Part shown: piece after piece, positions 42,579 to 51,647 of the stretch
How positions within the stretch are numbered: the stretch's first letter is position 1
Layout of the letters: each line of letters opens with the position of its first letter
Assembly (NCBI GenBank): GCA_963779685.1
Contig: CAVZZG010000003.1
Coordinates: forward strand, 1,612,001 to 1,676,000
DNA length: 64,000 bases
Origin: CAVZZG01 sp963779685
GTDB taxonomy: Bacteria > Actinomycetota > Thermoleophilia > Gaiellales > F1-60-MAGs149
Direction: 5' to 3'
The notes under the pieces: generated by a model
The model's input: only the letters and a program-made list of their open reading frames with translations
Database searches by the model: none
Told to the model about the DNA's origin: nothing
Program-made: the position numbers and the translations under genes

Positions 42579-43889
42579 GTGAGTGTCCCGGCGAGCACGC
42601 GCTACCTCGTCATCGGCGCAGGCGTCCACGGCCTGTCCACCGCCTACCACCTCGCCAAGGAGCTGAAGGCGCGCGGCGCCGGCTCGGGAGCGGACATCCT
42701 GGTGGTCGACAAGACGGGCATCGCGGCCGGGGCCAGCGGCATCGCGTGCGGCGTCGTGCGCAACAACTACTACCAGCCCGCGATGTGCGAGCTGATGGCG
42801 GCGAACGTCGAGGTGTGGGAGTCCGACCCCGAGGCCTACCACTACAACGGCGTCGGCTACATGGCCCTCGGGCCGCAGGCGCAGGTCAGCGACCTGACGG
42901 AGGTCGCGGCCCGGCAGGAGAGCATCGGCTACCCCAACACGCTGGTCACCGGCGAGGCCGCCTGCGACGCGTACATGAAGAAGCTGTTCCCCGACTGGCG
43001 GGCCAAGGGGATCGAGATCGTGCTGCACGAGCACCGCGGCGGCTTCGCCTTCAACGTCGACTCCATGCACGGCATCGCCAACAAGGCGAAGGCCGAGGGC
43101 GTGCGGATCCTCGAGGGCGTGCGGGTGTCGGGCTTCGAGACCGACGCCTCGGGCGCCGTCTCGCGGGTGCTCACCGACCAGGGCGACATCGCGGTCGAGC
43201 AGGTCGTGGTCGGCGTCGGCCCGTGGGTGCCGCACATCTGGGAGATGCTCGGCCTGCCGGCGCGCATCGACGTGCGCACGCCGGACGGCAACGTCCATCC
43301 CAACCGCGACATGTGGACGTTCTGGTACCTGCAGGAGGGCGAGATCACCGTCGACCCGCTGATGTTCGACATGGCGGACGGCGGCGCACCGCCGGTGCTG
43401 CACGTCGACACGGACGCGCCGCTGCACGACGACCAGGGTCGGCTGATCACCGACGACCTCTGGGGCATCTACTACAAGCGCGACCGCCACGGCGTGCAGG
43501 GCGGCGCCTCGCCGCTGACCGTCGGCCCCGACTTCCAGGTCGATCCCTACCCCACCGCGTCGGTCGACCCCAGCTTCCCGGACATGTGGTGCGCGGCCCT
43601 GTCCCACTGCATGAGTCGCTTCGAGGGCTGCCGCCCGAAGTACAAGATGGCCCGCTCCGGCGGTGCCGGCGCCTTCACCGCCGACAACTTCCCGGTGTTC
43701 GACTACATGCTGCCGAACGTCTACGTGATCGCCGACTCCAACCACGGCTACAAGATGATCGGCGTCGGCCGCGAGGTGGCGAAGGTGATGCTCGGCGACC
43801 ACTCGAGCCTGCTCTACCCGTTCCGCTACGAGCGCTTCGCCACCGGCGACCTCCACCCGGTGTCCAACTCGCCGTATCCCTGGTCGTAG
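42579..43889 (+). CDS. FAD-dependent oxidoreductase, DAO / sarcosine oxidase beta-like
   Basis: A 436-residue flavoprotein of the D-amino-acid oxidase fold. The N-terminal dinucleotide motif is YLVIGAGVHGLSTAYHLAKEL, and the C-terminal flavin part has NVYVIADSNHGYKMIGVGREVAK. Members oxidise secondary or N-methyl amino acids (sarcosine, dimethylglycine, N-methylglutamate). The start is GTG 42579 with AAGGAG 7 bp upstream. The type III glutamine synthetase/glutamate synthase-like operon 9 kb away handles related nitrogen compounds, so N-methylglutamate or similar is a plausible but unproven substrate. No sarcosine oxidase alpha/gamma/delta subunits are visible. Confidence 0.85.
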   Translation: MSVPASTRYLVIGAGVHGLSTAYHLAKELKARGAGSGADILVVDKTGIAAGASGIACGVVRNNYYQPAMCELMAANVEVWESDPEAYHYNGVGYMALGPQAQVSDLTEVAARQESIGYPNTLVTGEAACDAYMKKLFPDWRAKGIEIVLHEHRGGFAFNVDSMHGIANKAKAEGVRILEGVRVSGFETDASGAVSRVLTDQGDIAVEQVVVGVGPWVPHIWEMLGLPARIDVRTPDGNVHPNRDMWTFWYLQEGEITVDPLMFDMADGGAPPVLHVDTDAPLHDDQGRLITDDLWGIYYKRDRHGVQGGASPLTVGPDFQVDPYPTASVDPSFPDMWCAALSHCMSRFEGCRPKYKMARSGGAGAFTADNFPVFDYMLPNVYVIADSNHGYKMIGVGREVAKVMLGDHSSLLYPFRYERFATGDLHPVSNSPYPWS

Positions 43890-43903
43890 TCCGAGGGCCC
43901 GCC

Positions 43904-45076
43904 TCAGTGCCATAACGTCGATATCGGGCAGGCGCTGATGCCCTCATCGATCGCGAAGGCGTCCGGGCCAGTGTGAAGGAGCACGCCGTGGTGAAACGAC
44001 GTGCCGAGTTCGTCCCGGAGCCAACGGATGTGCCGCACGTCGGCATTGGTGGGAGCGGCACCGCTCTTGATCTCGATCGGGACGATCCGTCGTCCGCCGA
44101 GGTCGAGGATCAGGTCGATCTCGTGGCGGCCGTTGTCGGTGCGGAGGTGGTAGAGGCGGGCGTTCGGGTGGTTGACCGCGATCTCGGCGCGTAGCTGGCT
44201 ATGGACGAAGGTGTCGATGATCCGGCCGAGCAGATTGCCTTCGCGGAGGATGTCTGCGCGCGTCAGGCGCGCAGCGGCGCTGACGAGCGCGGCGTCGGCG
44301 AGGTAGCGTTTCGGCGTTGCGACGAGTTGACGGAGGCGGTTCGTGGCCCACGCGGGCACTTGAAGCGCGATCGAGAGACGGCGCAGGATGGCGTCGTAGC
44401 CTTCCGCGGTCTTCTTGCTGATCGCGGCAGCGTCGTAGACGGTCTTGTGGGCGACGACGCCGGCGGTGTTGAGCGCGAGTGCTTCCAGGTAGCGGCGGAT
44501 CCGATCGGGATCCGCACGCCGGAGGATCGCGCCGACGTCGCGGTCGGCGATCTGCTCGATGTAGTCGACGTACCAGCCCGCCCGCGCGGGTGCCGGCAAC
44601 GCCAGCGCCGGTTCCGGGAATCCGCCGGCGAGGGCCATGTCGAGGTAGCCCACGACATCGGGCGCGTCGACGATTCGGCCCATCGGTAGCGACCCGGCCT
44701 CGATCTGCGTGATGGCGTCGTCGCGCTGCGTCCGCCGGAGCAGCTCGCGGCCGACCAGCGGCATCATTTCGATCACCGCGAGTCGGCCGGTGCCGGGCCA
44801 CGTCTGCTGGTCGATCGGTGCCCGTACCGATCCGGTCAGAATGAAGCTGCCAGCGGGCGCGCCGGCGTCGGCGGCACGCTTGATCGCGCCGATGACGCCA
44901 GGTACCTCCTGCCACTCGTCGATCAGCAGCGGCCGATCCGGGAACGCCGCCAGCGCCGCATCCGCATCGGCATGGAAGAGAGCGGCCTGCGCCGGCACAT
45001 CGAGTCTGGCCACCGATCGCGCGGCCCGAAGGGCGCTCGTTGTCTTCCCGCAGGCCCGCGGCCCATTCACCATCAC
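43904..45076 (-). CDS. AAA-type ATP-binding protein with DUF4143 domain
   Basis: About 390 residues. It has Walker A GPRACGKTTSA at the very N-terminus, Walker B-like PLLIDEWQEVP, an arginine-sensor region GSFILTGS, and a C-terminal DUF4143 nuclease-like fold (NGRHEIDLILDLGGRRIVPIEIKSGA). These P-loop proteins are widespread and uncharacterised. The first start is GTG 45076, but typical N-terminal sequence (EYLPRLVDGVIERLVSERVA) runs upstream to a TAG without a start codon, so the 5' end may be damaged. The upstream region is AT-rich with repeats, unlike its neighbours, which suggests acquisition by transfer. Confidence 0.85.
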   Translation of the reverse strand: MMVNGPRACGKTTSALRAARSVARLDVPAQAALFHADADAALAAFPDRPLLIDEWQEVPGVIGAIKRAADAGAPAGSFILTGSVRAPIDQQTWPGTGRLAVIEMMPLVGRELLRRTQRDDAITQIEAGSLPMGRIVDAPDVVGYLDMALAGGFPEPALALPAPARAGWYVDYIEQIADRDVGAILRRADPDRIRRYLEALALNTAGVVAHKTVYDAAAISKKTAEGYDAILRRLSIALQVPAWATNRLRQLVATPKRYLADAALVSAAARLTRADILREGNLLGRIIDTFVHSQLRAEIAVNHPNARLYHLRTDNGRHEIDLILDLGGRRIVPIEIKSGAAPTNADVRHIRWLRDELGTSFHHGVLLHTGPDAFAIDEGISACPISTLWH

Positions 45077-45162
45077 CGCGACGCGCTCGGAAACAAGGCG
45101 CTCGATGACACCGTCGACGAGTCGCGGCAGGTACTCGTGTGGCGCGCTCTAACCTCCCCCTC

Positions 45163-45214
45163 GCTTCACGTTCGATATCCACGTGAAGCATTGTAGCCGT
45201 ATCCATATGAAGCA
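45163..45214. repeat. Inverted and direct repeats upstream of the DUF4143 gene
   Basis: GCTTCACGT-N9-ACGTGAAGC (45163-45189) is a perfect 9-bp inverted repeat. Its right arm lies within a 15-bp direct repeat: TATCCACGTGAAGCA (45176-45190) and TATCCATATGAAGCA (45200-45214), 13 of 15 identical and spaced 24 bp apart. The stretch is markedly AT-richer than the genome. It lies between the 5' end of the DUF4143 gene and the 3' end of the GAF/PucR gene, and probably is a regulator-binding site. Confidence 0.55.
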
Positions 45215-45254
45215 GATCAGTGTCCCCACTTGTAACAGCTGAGGTACGTCGAAA

Positions 45255-47006
45255 CTAGCGGTCACGCTCGAGCCGCAGCAGCTTCATCGCCATCTCGATC
45301 GTGAGCGCGTCCTCGCGCTCGAGGTCGAGGCCCGTGATCTGCTCGATGCGGGCCAGGCGCTGGCGAAGCGTGTTCGGATGCACGTAGAGGCCGGCGGCGG
45401 TGGTGGCGACGCGGCCGCGCTGACGGAGGTACTCCTCCAGCGTGCGGAAGAGTTGCGAGTGGTGCAGGTCGTCGTAGGCCAGCAGCGGCCGGAGCGCGTC
45501 GCGGTGCTGATCGCGGGCCTCGGGCTCGAGCGCCAGCCGCAGCAGGTACTTGTACGGCCCGAGCTGCTCGTAGGCCACGACCCCGGGCTTGGTGCGCACG
45601 ACCCTCGCGCCGTCCACCGCCATCCTCGCCTCGGCGAAGCCGGTGGTGAGCGCCGCCGCCCCGCGGCACGGTGACGAGACACCGATGAAGGCGCACGGCG
45701 CGGCGTCGGCGTGCAGGTCCGCCAATCGATCGGCGCCGGCGGCCGGGATGATCGCACGCAGGTGGGTGTCGGACCGCTCGACGAGGGCGCCGCGGAAGGC
45801 CGCGGCCAGCGTGCTCTCGAGCGAGCCGGCCCAGTCCGCCCCCTCGGCATCGACGCCGGGTGCCGCCATCAGCACGACGCGCGGCTGCGTGAGATCGCAG
45901 CGCAGCCGGCGGGCGCGGGTCTCGAGCACGGAAGGCTCGACGCCGGCCTCCGCGTCATCGAAGAAGTCCTTGGCCAGGTTGCGCTCGGACAGCCGCTCGA
46001 CGAGCTGGATCTTCTTCACGGCCAGCGCGGCCTGCGCGACGAGGGTGGCCGCCAGATCGCGGTGCTCGGCCGTGAACCGGTACCCGTCCGGGCCGCGCAC
46101 GACCAGCAGCCCGAGCAGTTCGCCCGACACCACCAGCGGCACGTTCAGCACCGGTGCGGCCGAACCGTCGCCCGACACCACCGTGTCGGACAGGGCCGCA
46201 TTGCGCAGGTCGCTGCCGCGCGTGCGGGAGACCGCCAGCGCGACGCTGACGTCCTGCAGCGACATGATCCGCGGGCCGATCTGGGCCGGTGAGGCGGCCC
46301 GCAGGCGCAGGCGCTCGCCGTCGGGCTCGAGCAGGTACATCTCGCAGGCCTCGGCGCGCAGCAGCGGGACGGCGCGCCGCACGATCGCCGGCAGCAACTG
46401 GTCGAGCGTCTCGGCCCCGGCGATGTCCTCGGCCAGCGCGTACAGGTGCTCGAGCTGGCGCACCCGCTCCCGGGTCTCCTCGTGCAGCTTGGCGTTCTCG
46501 ATCGCGCCCGCAACCAGCGAGGCGCTGGTGAGCAGGAACTGCGCGTCCGATTCCGAGTACTCGTGGGGCGCCTCGGCATGCAGCGCGACGACGCCGAGCA
46601 CGGAGGAGTCGCGGGCGATGAGCGGCACCGACACCAGCGACTGGTACTTCTCCTCCTCGAACTCCGCGAACAGCTTCATGCGCGGGTCGGACGCGGCGTC
46701 CTGCGCGATGAAGACGGGCTGGCGGTGCTCGGCCACCCAGCCGGCGAACCCCTCGCCGCGGTCGATCGCGATCTTGCCCACGTACTCGCTGTAGGGCTTC
46801 GAGCACGCCCGCAGCTCCATCCGCCCCAGGTCGTCGGCCAGGAACACGTAGCACGCGTGGCACTGCGTGGCCTCGGTGAGCAGGTCGACGACCGCGTCGA
46901 GCACGCGGTCGAGCGCGAGCGTCGAGGAAACGGTCTGGATGACTTCCTCGAGGAAGCGACGGTCGGCCTTCCGGCTCGAGGCCGGCACGTTCACGTCGGT
47001 GCTCAC
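45255..47006 (-). CDS. GAF-domain transcriptional regulator with PucR/CdaR-type HTH
   Basis: A 583-residue regulator. It has two GAF sensor domains (about 20-180, with CYVFLADDLGRMELRACS and FAGWVAEHRQPVFI, and about 200-360), then a PucR/CdaR-like middle region and a C-terminal HTH (TLEEYLRQRGRVATTAAGLYVHPNTLRQRLARI). Such proteins usually activate catabolic or nitrogen genes in response to a small ligand. Start GTG 47006 has GGGAG just upstream; an ATG at 47027 would lie inside the operator palindrome. It is divergent from the IclR gene, and both share the ATTGCC palindrome in between. Confidence 0.9.
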   Translation of the reverse strand: MSTDVNVPASSRKADRRFLEEVIQTVSSTLALDRVLDAVVDLLTEATQCHACYVFLADDLGRMELRACSKPYSEYVGKIAIDRGEGFAGWVAEHRQPVFIAQDAASDPRMKLFAEFEEEKYQSLVSVPLIARDSSVLGVVALHAEAPHEYSESDAQFLLTSASLVAGAIENAKLHEETRERVRQLEHLYALAEDIAGAETLDQLLPAIVRRAVPLLRAEACEMYLLEPDGERLRLRAASPAQIGPRIMSLQDVSVALAVSRTRGSDLRNAALSDTVVSGDGSAAPVLNVPLVVSGELLGLLVVRGPDGYRFTAEHRDLAATLVAQAALAVKKIQLVERLSERNLAKDFFDDAEAGVEPSVLETRARRLRCDLTQPRVVLMAAPGVDAEGADWAGSLESTLAAAFRGALVERSDTHLRAIIPAAGADRLADLHADAAPCAFIGVSSPCRGAAALTTGFAEARMAVDGARVVRTKPGVVAYEQLGPYKYLLRLALEPEARDQHRDALRPLLAYDDLHHSQLFRTLEEYLRQRGRVATTAAGLYVHPNTLRQRLARIEQITGLDLEREDALTIEMAMKLLRLERDR

Positions 47007-47018
47007 TGCGCTCCCTGC

Positions 47019-47052
47019 ATTGCCCATACGGCAATACCGTGGCAGAATTGCC
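47019..47052. promoter_or_regulatory. ATTGCC-N5-GGCAAT operator between two divergent regulators
   Basis: ATTGCC-CATAC-GGCAAT (47019-47035) is followed by another half-site ATTGCC (47047-47052). The same 17-bp palindrome occurs at 42549-42565 before the FAD oxidoreductase. It is within reach of both divergent promoters, suggesting that the IclR or GAF/PucR protein binds it and controls all three genes. Confidence 0.65.
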
Positions 47053-47088
47053 GAACGCAGGGTAGACCGACCAGGGGAGGGCGTCAAT

Positions 47089-47857
47089 TTGGCACGTACC
47101 GGGAGCCCGGCGACACGTCACCTCGCCGCCGTCGAGCGGGCCACCGCCGTGCTCGACGCGCTCGGTGCCGCCCGCAGCGACGTGGGCACGAACGAGATCG
47201 CCCGCGCGACGCACATCAATCGCCTCCACGGTCTCCCGCCTGCTCGCCACGCTGGTCGCGTCGGGCTACGTCGAGCATGTCCCGGACACGGGTCGCTACC
47301 GGCTCGGCGTGCGCGTCATCCAGCTCGCCCAGGGCGCGCTCGCGCGCCTCGATGTCCGCCACGTCACCCGGCCGCTGCTCGAGCACCTGGTGGACGCGAC
47401 GGGCGAGACCGCGACGCTGTCCCTGCCCGCCGAACGCGACGCGATCACCGCCGACTTCATCCCCGGCCGGGCCAGCGTGATCTCCGTGGCCCGGGTCGGG
47501 CGGCCGTCGATCCTGCACTGCACGGCGGTCGGCAAGGTGATGCTCGCGCACGGCCCGCACGGAGCGGCGGCGCTGGAGCTGCCGCTGCCCCGCCTGACCG
47601 AGGCCACCATCACCGACCCCGACCGGCTCGCGGCCGAACTGGAGGAGGTGCGGGCGCGCGGCTACGCGACCGCCGAGGGCGAGCGCGAGTCCGACCTGAA
47701 CGCAATCGCCGCACCCGTCTTCGACGCCCGCGGACTGGTCGCCATCCTCGGCCTGCAGGGCCCGGCCGCCCGCTTCACCCACGATCGCCTGCTCGAGGCG
47801 GCTGCCCCGCTGACCGCCGCGGCCCGGGCCGCATCGCAGGCCATGGGGGCGCCATGA
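47089..47857 (+). CDS. IclR-family transcriptional regulator, frameshifted
   Basis: About 256 residues after correction. The N-terminal HTH runs as HLAAVERATAVLDALGAA and VGTNEIARATHIN, then after one extra base near 47220 continues as STVSRLLATLVASGYVEH in the next frame. The C-terminal IclR effector domain (RVGRPSILHCTAVGKVMLAHGP; RGYATAEGERESDLNAIAAPV) is intact. The start TTG 47089 is supported by AGGGGAGG 7 bp upstream. IclR proteins bind palindromes in their own promoters; the ATTGCC site is 54 bp upstream. Confidence 0.85.
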
Positions 47858-47879
47858 CCGCCCTGGCCGGGTCCGGCTA

Positions 47880-50800
47880 GTGGAGATCGCGCCGGGCACG
47901 ACGATCGGGCCGTTCCGGGTGGAGCGTCGGCTGGGCGCCGGCGGCATGGGAGCGGTGTTCCTCGCTCAGGACACCGCGCTCGATCGTGCGGTGGCGCTGA
48001 AGGTCGTCGCGCCCGAACGCGCGGGCGAGGAGCGCTTCCGACGGCGGTTCCTCCAGGAATCGAAGCTCGCCGCGCGGCTCGACCACCCGGCCATCGTGCC
48101 CGTCTACTTCGCCGGGGAGAGCGAAGGCCGCCTCTTTCTCGCGATGCGGCACGTGAATGGCGCCAGCCTGGCCGAGCTGCTGGATCGGACTGGACCGCTG
48201 CCCGCGGCCGCCGCAATCGCACTGCTCGCACCGATCGCCGACGCGCTCGACACGGCCCACGCAGCCGGGCTCGTGCACCGTGATGTCAAGCCAGGGAACA
48301 TCCTCGTCGAACCAGCCGCCATCGATGGCCGCCCGTACCTCTGCGACTTCGGGCTCGCGCGCCACGCGACCGCGGCGGACAACCTCAGCCGCGAAGATGG
48401 CCTTGGTGTTTCCGGCACGATGGGTTACCTGGCACCGGAGCAGATCGAGGGCGACGCCGTCGATGGCCGCACGGATCAGTATGCATTGGCCTGTGTCCTG
48501 TTCGAGTGCCTCGCCGGGAGGCCACCCTTCGAGCGAGCCGACGGACTGGCCGTCGTCTACGCCCACCTCACCGAGCCACCACCAAGTCTCAGCGCGGTCC
48601 GCCGCGAACTGCCGGCGACGATCAACGCGGTGATCGCGCGTGGGCTGGCCAAGACGCCGCAAGACCGTTACGGCTCGTGCCGGGCGCTGATCGACGACGC
48701 GGCCGCCGCGCTCTCCGTCGCACCGGTCGCGCGCCGCGACCCTGTTCCGCGAGCGCCCAACCGTCGCCGGTTCGCGCTGGCCGCGGCCGGCGCCGTCGTC
48801 GTCGTGGTGGCCGTGTCGGTTGCACTTCTCACCCGGGGCGACCGGAACGCGGTCGGGACAACGTCGACGCCGCCCGCGACGGCGACGTCCCCGGGGGCAC
48901 CGGCGACCCCCGCGACGAGCATGCTGGGGAGCGCGATCCGCGTCGACCCGGAGGTCGGGCGTGTGACCACGGCGTTCCCCGCCGGGGGCACACCCGACGG
49001 GATCGCCGTCGGCGGTGGGTCGGTGTGGGTCGTGAACGCCGACAGTCAGACGCTCGACGAGATCGATCCCGCGACCGGCGATCGGCAGACCCGAGGCGGG
49101 TTCGGGCGGGTGATGGCGATCACCGCGGGGCAGGACGCGGTCTGGCTCGCAGGCGACGATGCCGGACAGCCAGCCGCATGGCGGATCGATTTCGCGACGG
49201 GCCAGACGCGGGCCTTCCGACTGCCGCGCGGCACGACGTTCGCCGACTCCCCGGATGCGATCGCGGTCGCGGCGTCTGCCATCTGGATTGCGACCGGCAC
49301 GGGTGCTGTCGTTCGGTTGGACCCGACGACCGGCGCGAGCACTCGCCTGGACGGTGCCGTCGAGGCTCGCGCGTTCGCGGTCTCGGCGGGAAGCGTATGG
49401 GCGGTCGGCCGGGGGAGGCTCTGGCGCATCGACCCACTCACGAACGACGTGACCGAGTCGATCACGGCCGACCCAGGGATCACGCAGGCCGCCGTCGATT
49501 CGGCTGACAACCTCTGGGCGCTGAACCCCGGCGACGGAGTCATCTGGCACATAACCACCGGCCAGGTGCCGAAGTTCCGCACCGTCGACGGTGGGCGCTT
49601 CGGACGCATGGCGTTGACCACCCACACCGCGGCCAGCAACTACCACGAGCGCGTCTGGATCACCGAACCTGCCACGCGGACACTCCTCGCTATCGACCTG
49701 GAGACCGGCGAGGTGGCGCACCGCGTCGATCTACAGGCGACCCCGCAGTCCCTTGCAGCCAACGACACCGCGGTCTGGATCGGCGGCACCGGTGTCGGGG
49801 AGGGTTCCTCGGGCACGGTCGTAAGCCCGGCGTGCACCAAGGTGCAGAGCGCACCGGGCATGACGCCGCAGGTGGTTCTCGTGTCGGACGTCCCCCTCCA
49901 GCGGTGGGAATCGCGTGACCAGGAGCGCGAGGTGCTCGAGTTTCCCGCGGCGATCCGGCAGGTGCTGGCAGATCGTGGGTTCCGCGCAGGGCGATTCGCG
50001 GTGGGCTACCAGTCGTGCGACTCGTCGACTCCGATGAAGCCGGAGGACCCGACCAGGTGCATCGTCAATGCACGCGCGTACGCTGCCGCCCGCCTGGTGG
50101 TCGGCGTGATCGGGCCGTACTTCGACGCCTGCACACGACGCGAATTGCCGATCCTGAACGGCGCGGCTGGCGGTCCGATCGCCGTCGTCGGGACATCGGC
50201 CACGGCGGACGATCTCACCTACTCGCTCGACGGCGATCAGTCCGCCACGGCGCAGGACTACTACCCCACCGGGAAGCGCAATTACGCACGGGTGGTGGGC
50301 GCGGATGCGTCGACACCCGCCGCCAACGTCGAGCTGGCCCGTGAGTTGGGCGCCCGGCGGGTGTTCATAGCCTTCGGCTCCTCGGCCTACGGGCGCAGCA
50401 CGGCACAGCTGTTCGAGGCCGCGGTAGAAGGCGCCGGCCTCGTCGTCGCCGACACCGCGATGTGGGACGCGACCCCGGCCAGCCAGACGCGGGTCGCCGC
50501 GCGAGCGGCCGCCTCCCGGCCGGATGCCGTGTTCCTCCTCGACGACCTCGGGAGCGGCGATCCCGGCGACGTCGGAGCGATCGGGCTGATCCGCGATCGG
50601 CTGCCCCGGGTGCCGGTGATCGCCACCAGCAGATTCTTCCCCGTCTCCACCGCCCTGGAGCACCTCGGCCGTGCGGCGGTCGGCGTCTACGCCACCGTCC
50701 CGGGCGCGCCGAACGCGTCGCTGCCTTCGGCAGGTCGCGACTTCCTACGGCGGTTCGCCGTCGCCCAGGGAAGGACCGCCGCATCGTTCGGAGCGGCGTA

Positions 50801-51068
50801 CGCCGGCCAGGCAACGAACGCCCTGCTCGACGCTATCTCCCGTTCCGACGGAAGCCGCGCGTCCGTCACCGAGCAGCTGATGGGACTACGCGTCGTAAAC
50901 GGTCTCATCGGCCCGGTGGCGTTCACCGCGGACGGCGACGTCGACCCGGCGACGTTCAGCGTGTTCCGGATCACGGGTACCCGAAGGTCCGCGATCGGGG
51001 CGAGCTTCGCCGGGGCCGACTTCGTCCGGACAGTGACCGTGACGCCACCACCGCAGGAGGCGCCATGA
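47880..51068 (+). CDS. Receptor Ser/Thr kinase with beta-propeller and periplasmic-binding-protein sensor (paralogue)
   Basis: A 1,062-residue paralogue of the kinase at 38912 but without the cyclase-like domain. The kinase domain (about 12-275) keeps GAGGMG, Lys41, HRDVKPGN, DFG and APEQ. The transmembrane helix is at about 298-317. An external beta-propeller (about 330-650, with GGGSVWVVNADSQTLDEIDP) and a type I periplasmic-binding domain (about 675-1045, with VGYQSCDSSTPMKPEDP and VVGVIGPYFDAC) follow. The start is GTG 47880, 22 bp after the IclR stop. The downstream DJ-1 gene overlaps its stop by 4 bp. The ligand may be an amino acid or similar. Confidence 0.9.
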   Translation: MEIAPGTTIGPFRVERRLGAGGMGAVFLAQDTALDRAVALKVVAPERAGEERFRRRFLQESKLAARLDHPAIVPVYFAGESEGRLFLAMRHVNGASLAELLDRTGPLPAAAAIALLAPIADALDTAHAAGLVHRDVKPGNILVEPAAIDGRPYLCDFGLARHATAADNLSREDGLGVSGTMGYLAPEQIEGDAVDGRTDQYALACVLFECLAGRPPFERADGLAVVYAHLTEPPPSLSAVRRELPATINAVIARGLAKTPQDRYGSCRALIDDAAAALSVAPVARRDPVPRAPNRRRFALAAAGAVVVVVAVSVALLTRGDRNAVGTTSTPPATATSPGAPATPATSMLGSAIRVDPEVGRVTTAFPAGGTPDGIAVGGGSVWVVNADSQTLDEIDPATGDRQTRGGFGRVMAITAGQDAVWLAGDDAGQPAAWRIDFATGQTRAFRLPRGTTFADSPDAIAVAASAIWIATGTGAVVRLDPTTGASTRLDGAVEARAFAVSAGSVWAVGRGRLWRIDPLTNDVTESITADPGITQAAVDSADNLWALNPGDGVIWHITTGQVPKFRTVDGGRFGRMALTTHTAASNYHERVWITEPATRTLLAIDLETGEVAHRVDLQATPQSLAANDTAVWIGGTGVGEGSSGTVVSPACTKVQSAPGMTPQVVLVSDVPLQRWESRDQEREVLEFPAAIRQVLADRGFRAGRFAVGYQSCDSSTPMKPEDPTRCIVNARAYAAARLVVGVIGPYFDACTRRELPILNGAAGGPIAVVGTSATADDLTYSLDGDQSATAQDYYPTGKRNYARVVGADASTPAANVELARELGARRVFIAFGSSAYGRSTAQLFEAAVEGAGLVVADTAMWDATPASQTRVAARAAASRPDAVFLLDDLGSGDPGDVGAIGLIRDRLPRVPVIATSRFFPVSTALEHLGRAAVGVYATVPGAPNASLPSAGRDFLRRFAVAQGRTAASFGAAYAGQATNALLDAISRSDGSRASVTEQLMGLRVVNGLIGPVAFTADGDVDPATFSVFRITGTRRSAIGASFAGADFVRTVTVTPPPQEAP

Positions 51069-51640
51069 CGACGGTCGCGATCGTGCTGTTCGACGGGGTC
51101 GAGGAGCTCGACTTCGCCGGGCCGTGGGAGGTGTTCCGTGCCGCAGCCTGGGACGACGGCCGGTTCGACGCATTCACGGTCGCCGAGACCGACAGCGTGG
51201 TCACGTGCGCAAACGGTCTGCGGGTGCTGGCCGACCGCACGTTCGACCAGGTCGAGCGGGCCGACGTCCTGATCGTCCCGGGCGGCAAGGGCACGCGCCA
51301 CCCCACGCTGGCGCTGCTCGCGTTCATCCGCCGCATCGATGCCACCAGCAGCTGGACGACCAGCGTCTGCACCGGGTCGTTCCTGCTGGCCGAGGCAGGG
51401 CCGGCAGTCGGGAAGCGGGTCGCGACCTACTGGGAGGAGACCGGGGCGCTGCGCGCCGGCGGCCTCGTCGCAGCGGTCGCCGAAGGCGAGCGCTGGGTGC
51501 GCGACGGCAAGATCGTCACCGCCGCCGGCGTGTCGGCCGGCATCGACATGTCGCTCTGGCTGCTCGGCGAGCTCGTCAGCCCCGACTTCTCGCGCCAGGT
51601 GCGGCGCAACATCGAGTACGACCCGGCGCCACCGTACTGA
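51065..51640 (+). CDS. DJ-1/PfpI family protein (isonitrile hydratase / AraC-GATase-like)
   Basis: A 191-residue protein of the DJ-1/ThiJ/PfpI superfamily. It begins MTTVAIVLFDGVEELDFAGPWEVFR and has the nucleophile elbow SVCTGSFLLAEAG (Cys near residue 102). Members include isonitrile hydratases, glyoxalases and regulatory domains; no HTH follows, so it is an enzyme-type member. It is translationally coupled (ATGA) to the receptor kinase, so it may be a functional partner. A repeat element begins 7 bp after its stop. Confidence 0.87.
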   Translation: MTTVAIVLFDGVEELDFAGPWEVFRAAAWDDGRFDAFTVAETDSVVTCANGLRVLADRTFDQVERADVLIVPGGKGTRHPTLALLAFIRRIDATSSWTTSVCTGSFLLAEAGPAVGKRVATYWEETGALRAGGLVAAVAEGERWVRDGKIVTAAGVSAGIDMSLWLLGELVSPDFSRQVRRNIEYDPAPPY

Positions 51641-51647
51641 GCGTCGA

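Noticed and set aside
47850..47880. Eight-codon ORF (MTALAGSG) overlapping the IclR stop before the second kinase
   Set aside because: Too short, no recognisable leader-peptide feature such as codon runs; probably chance.
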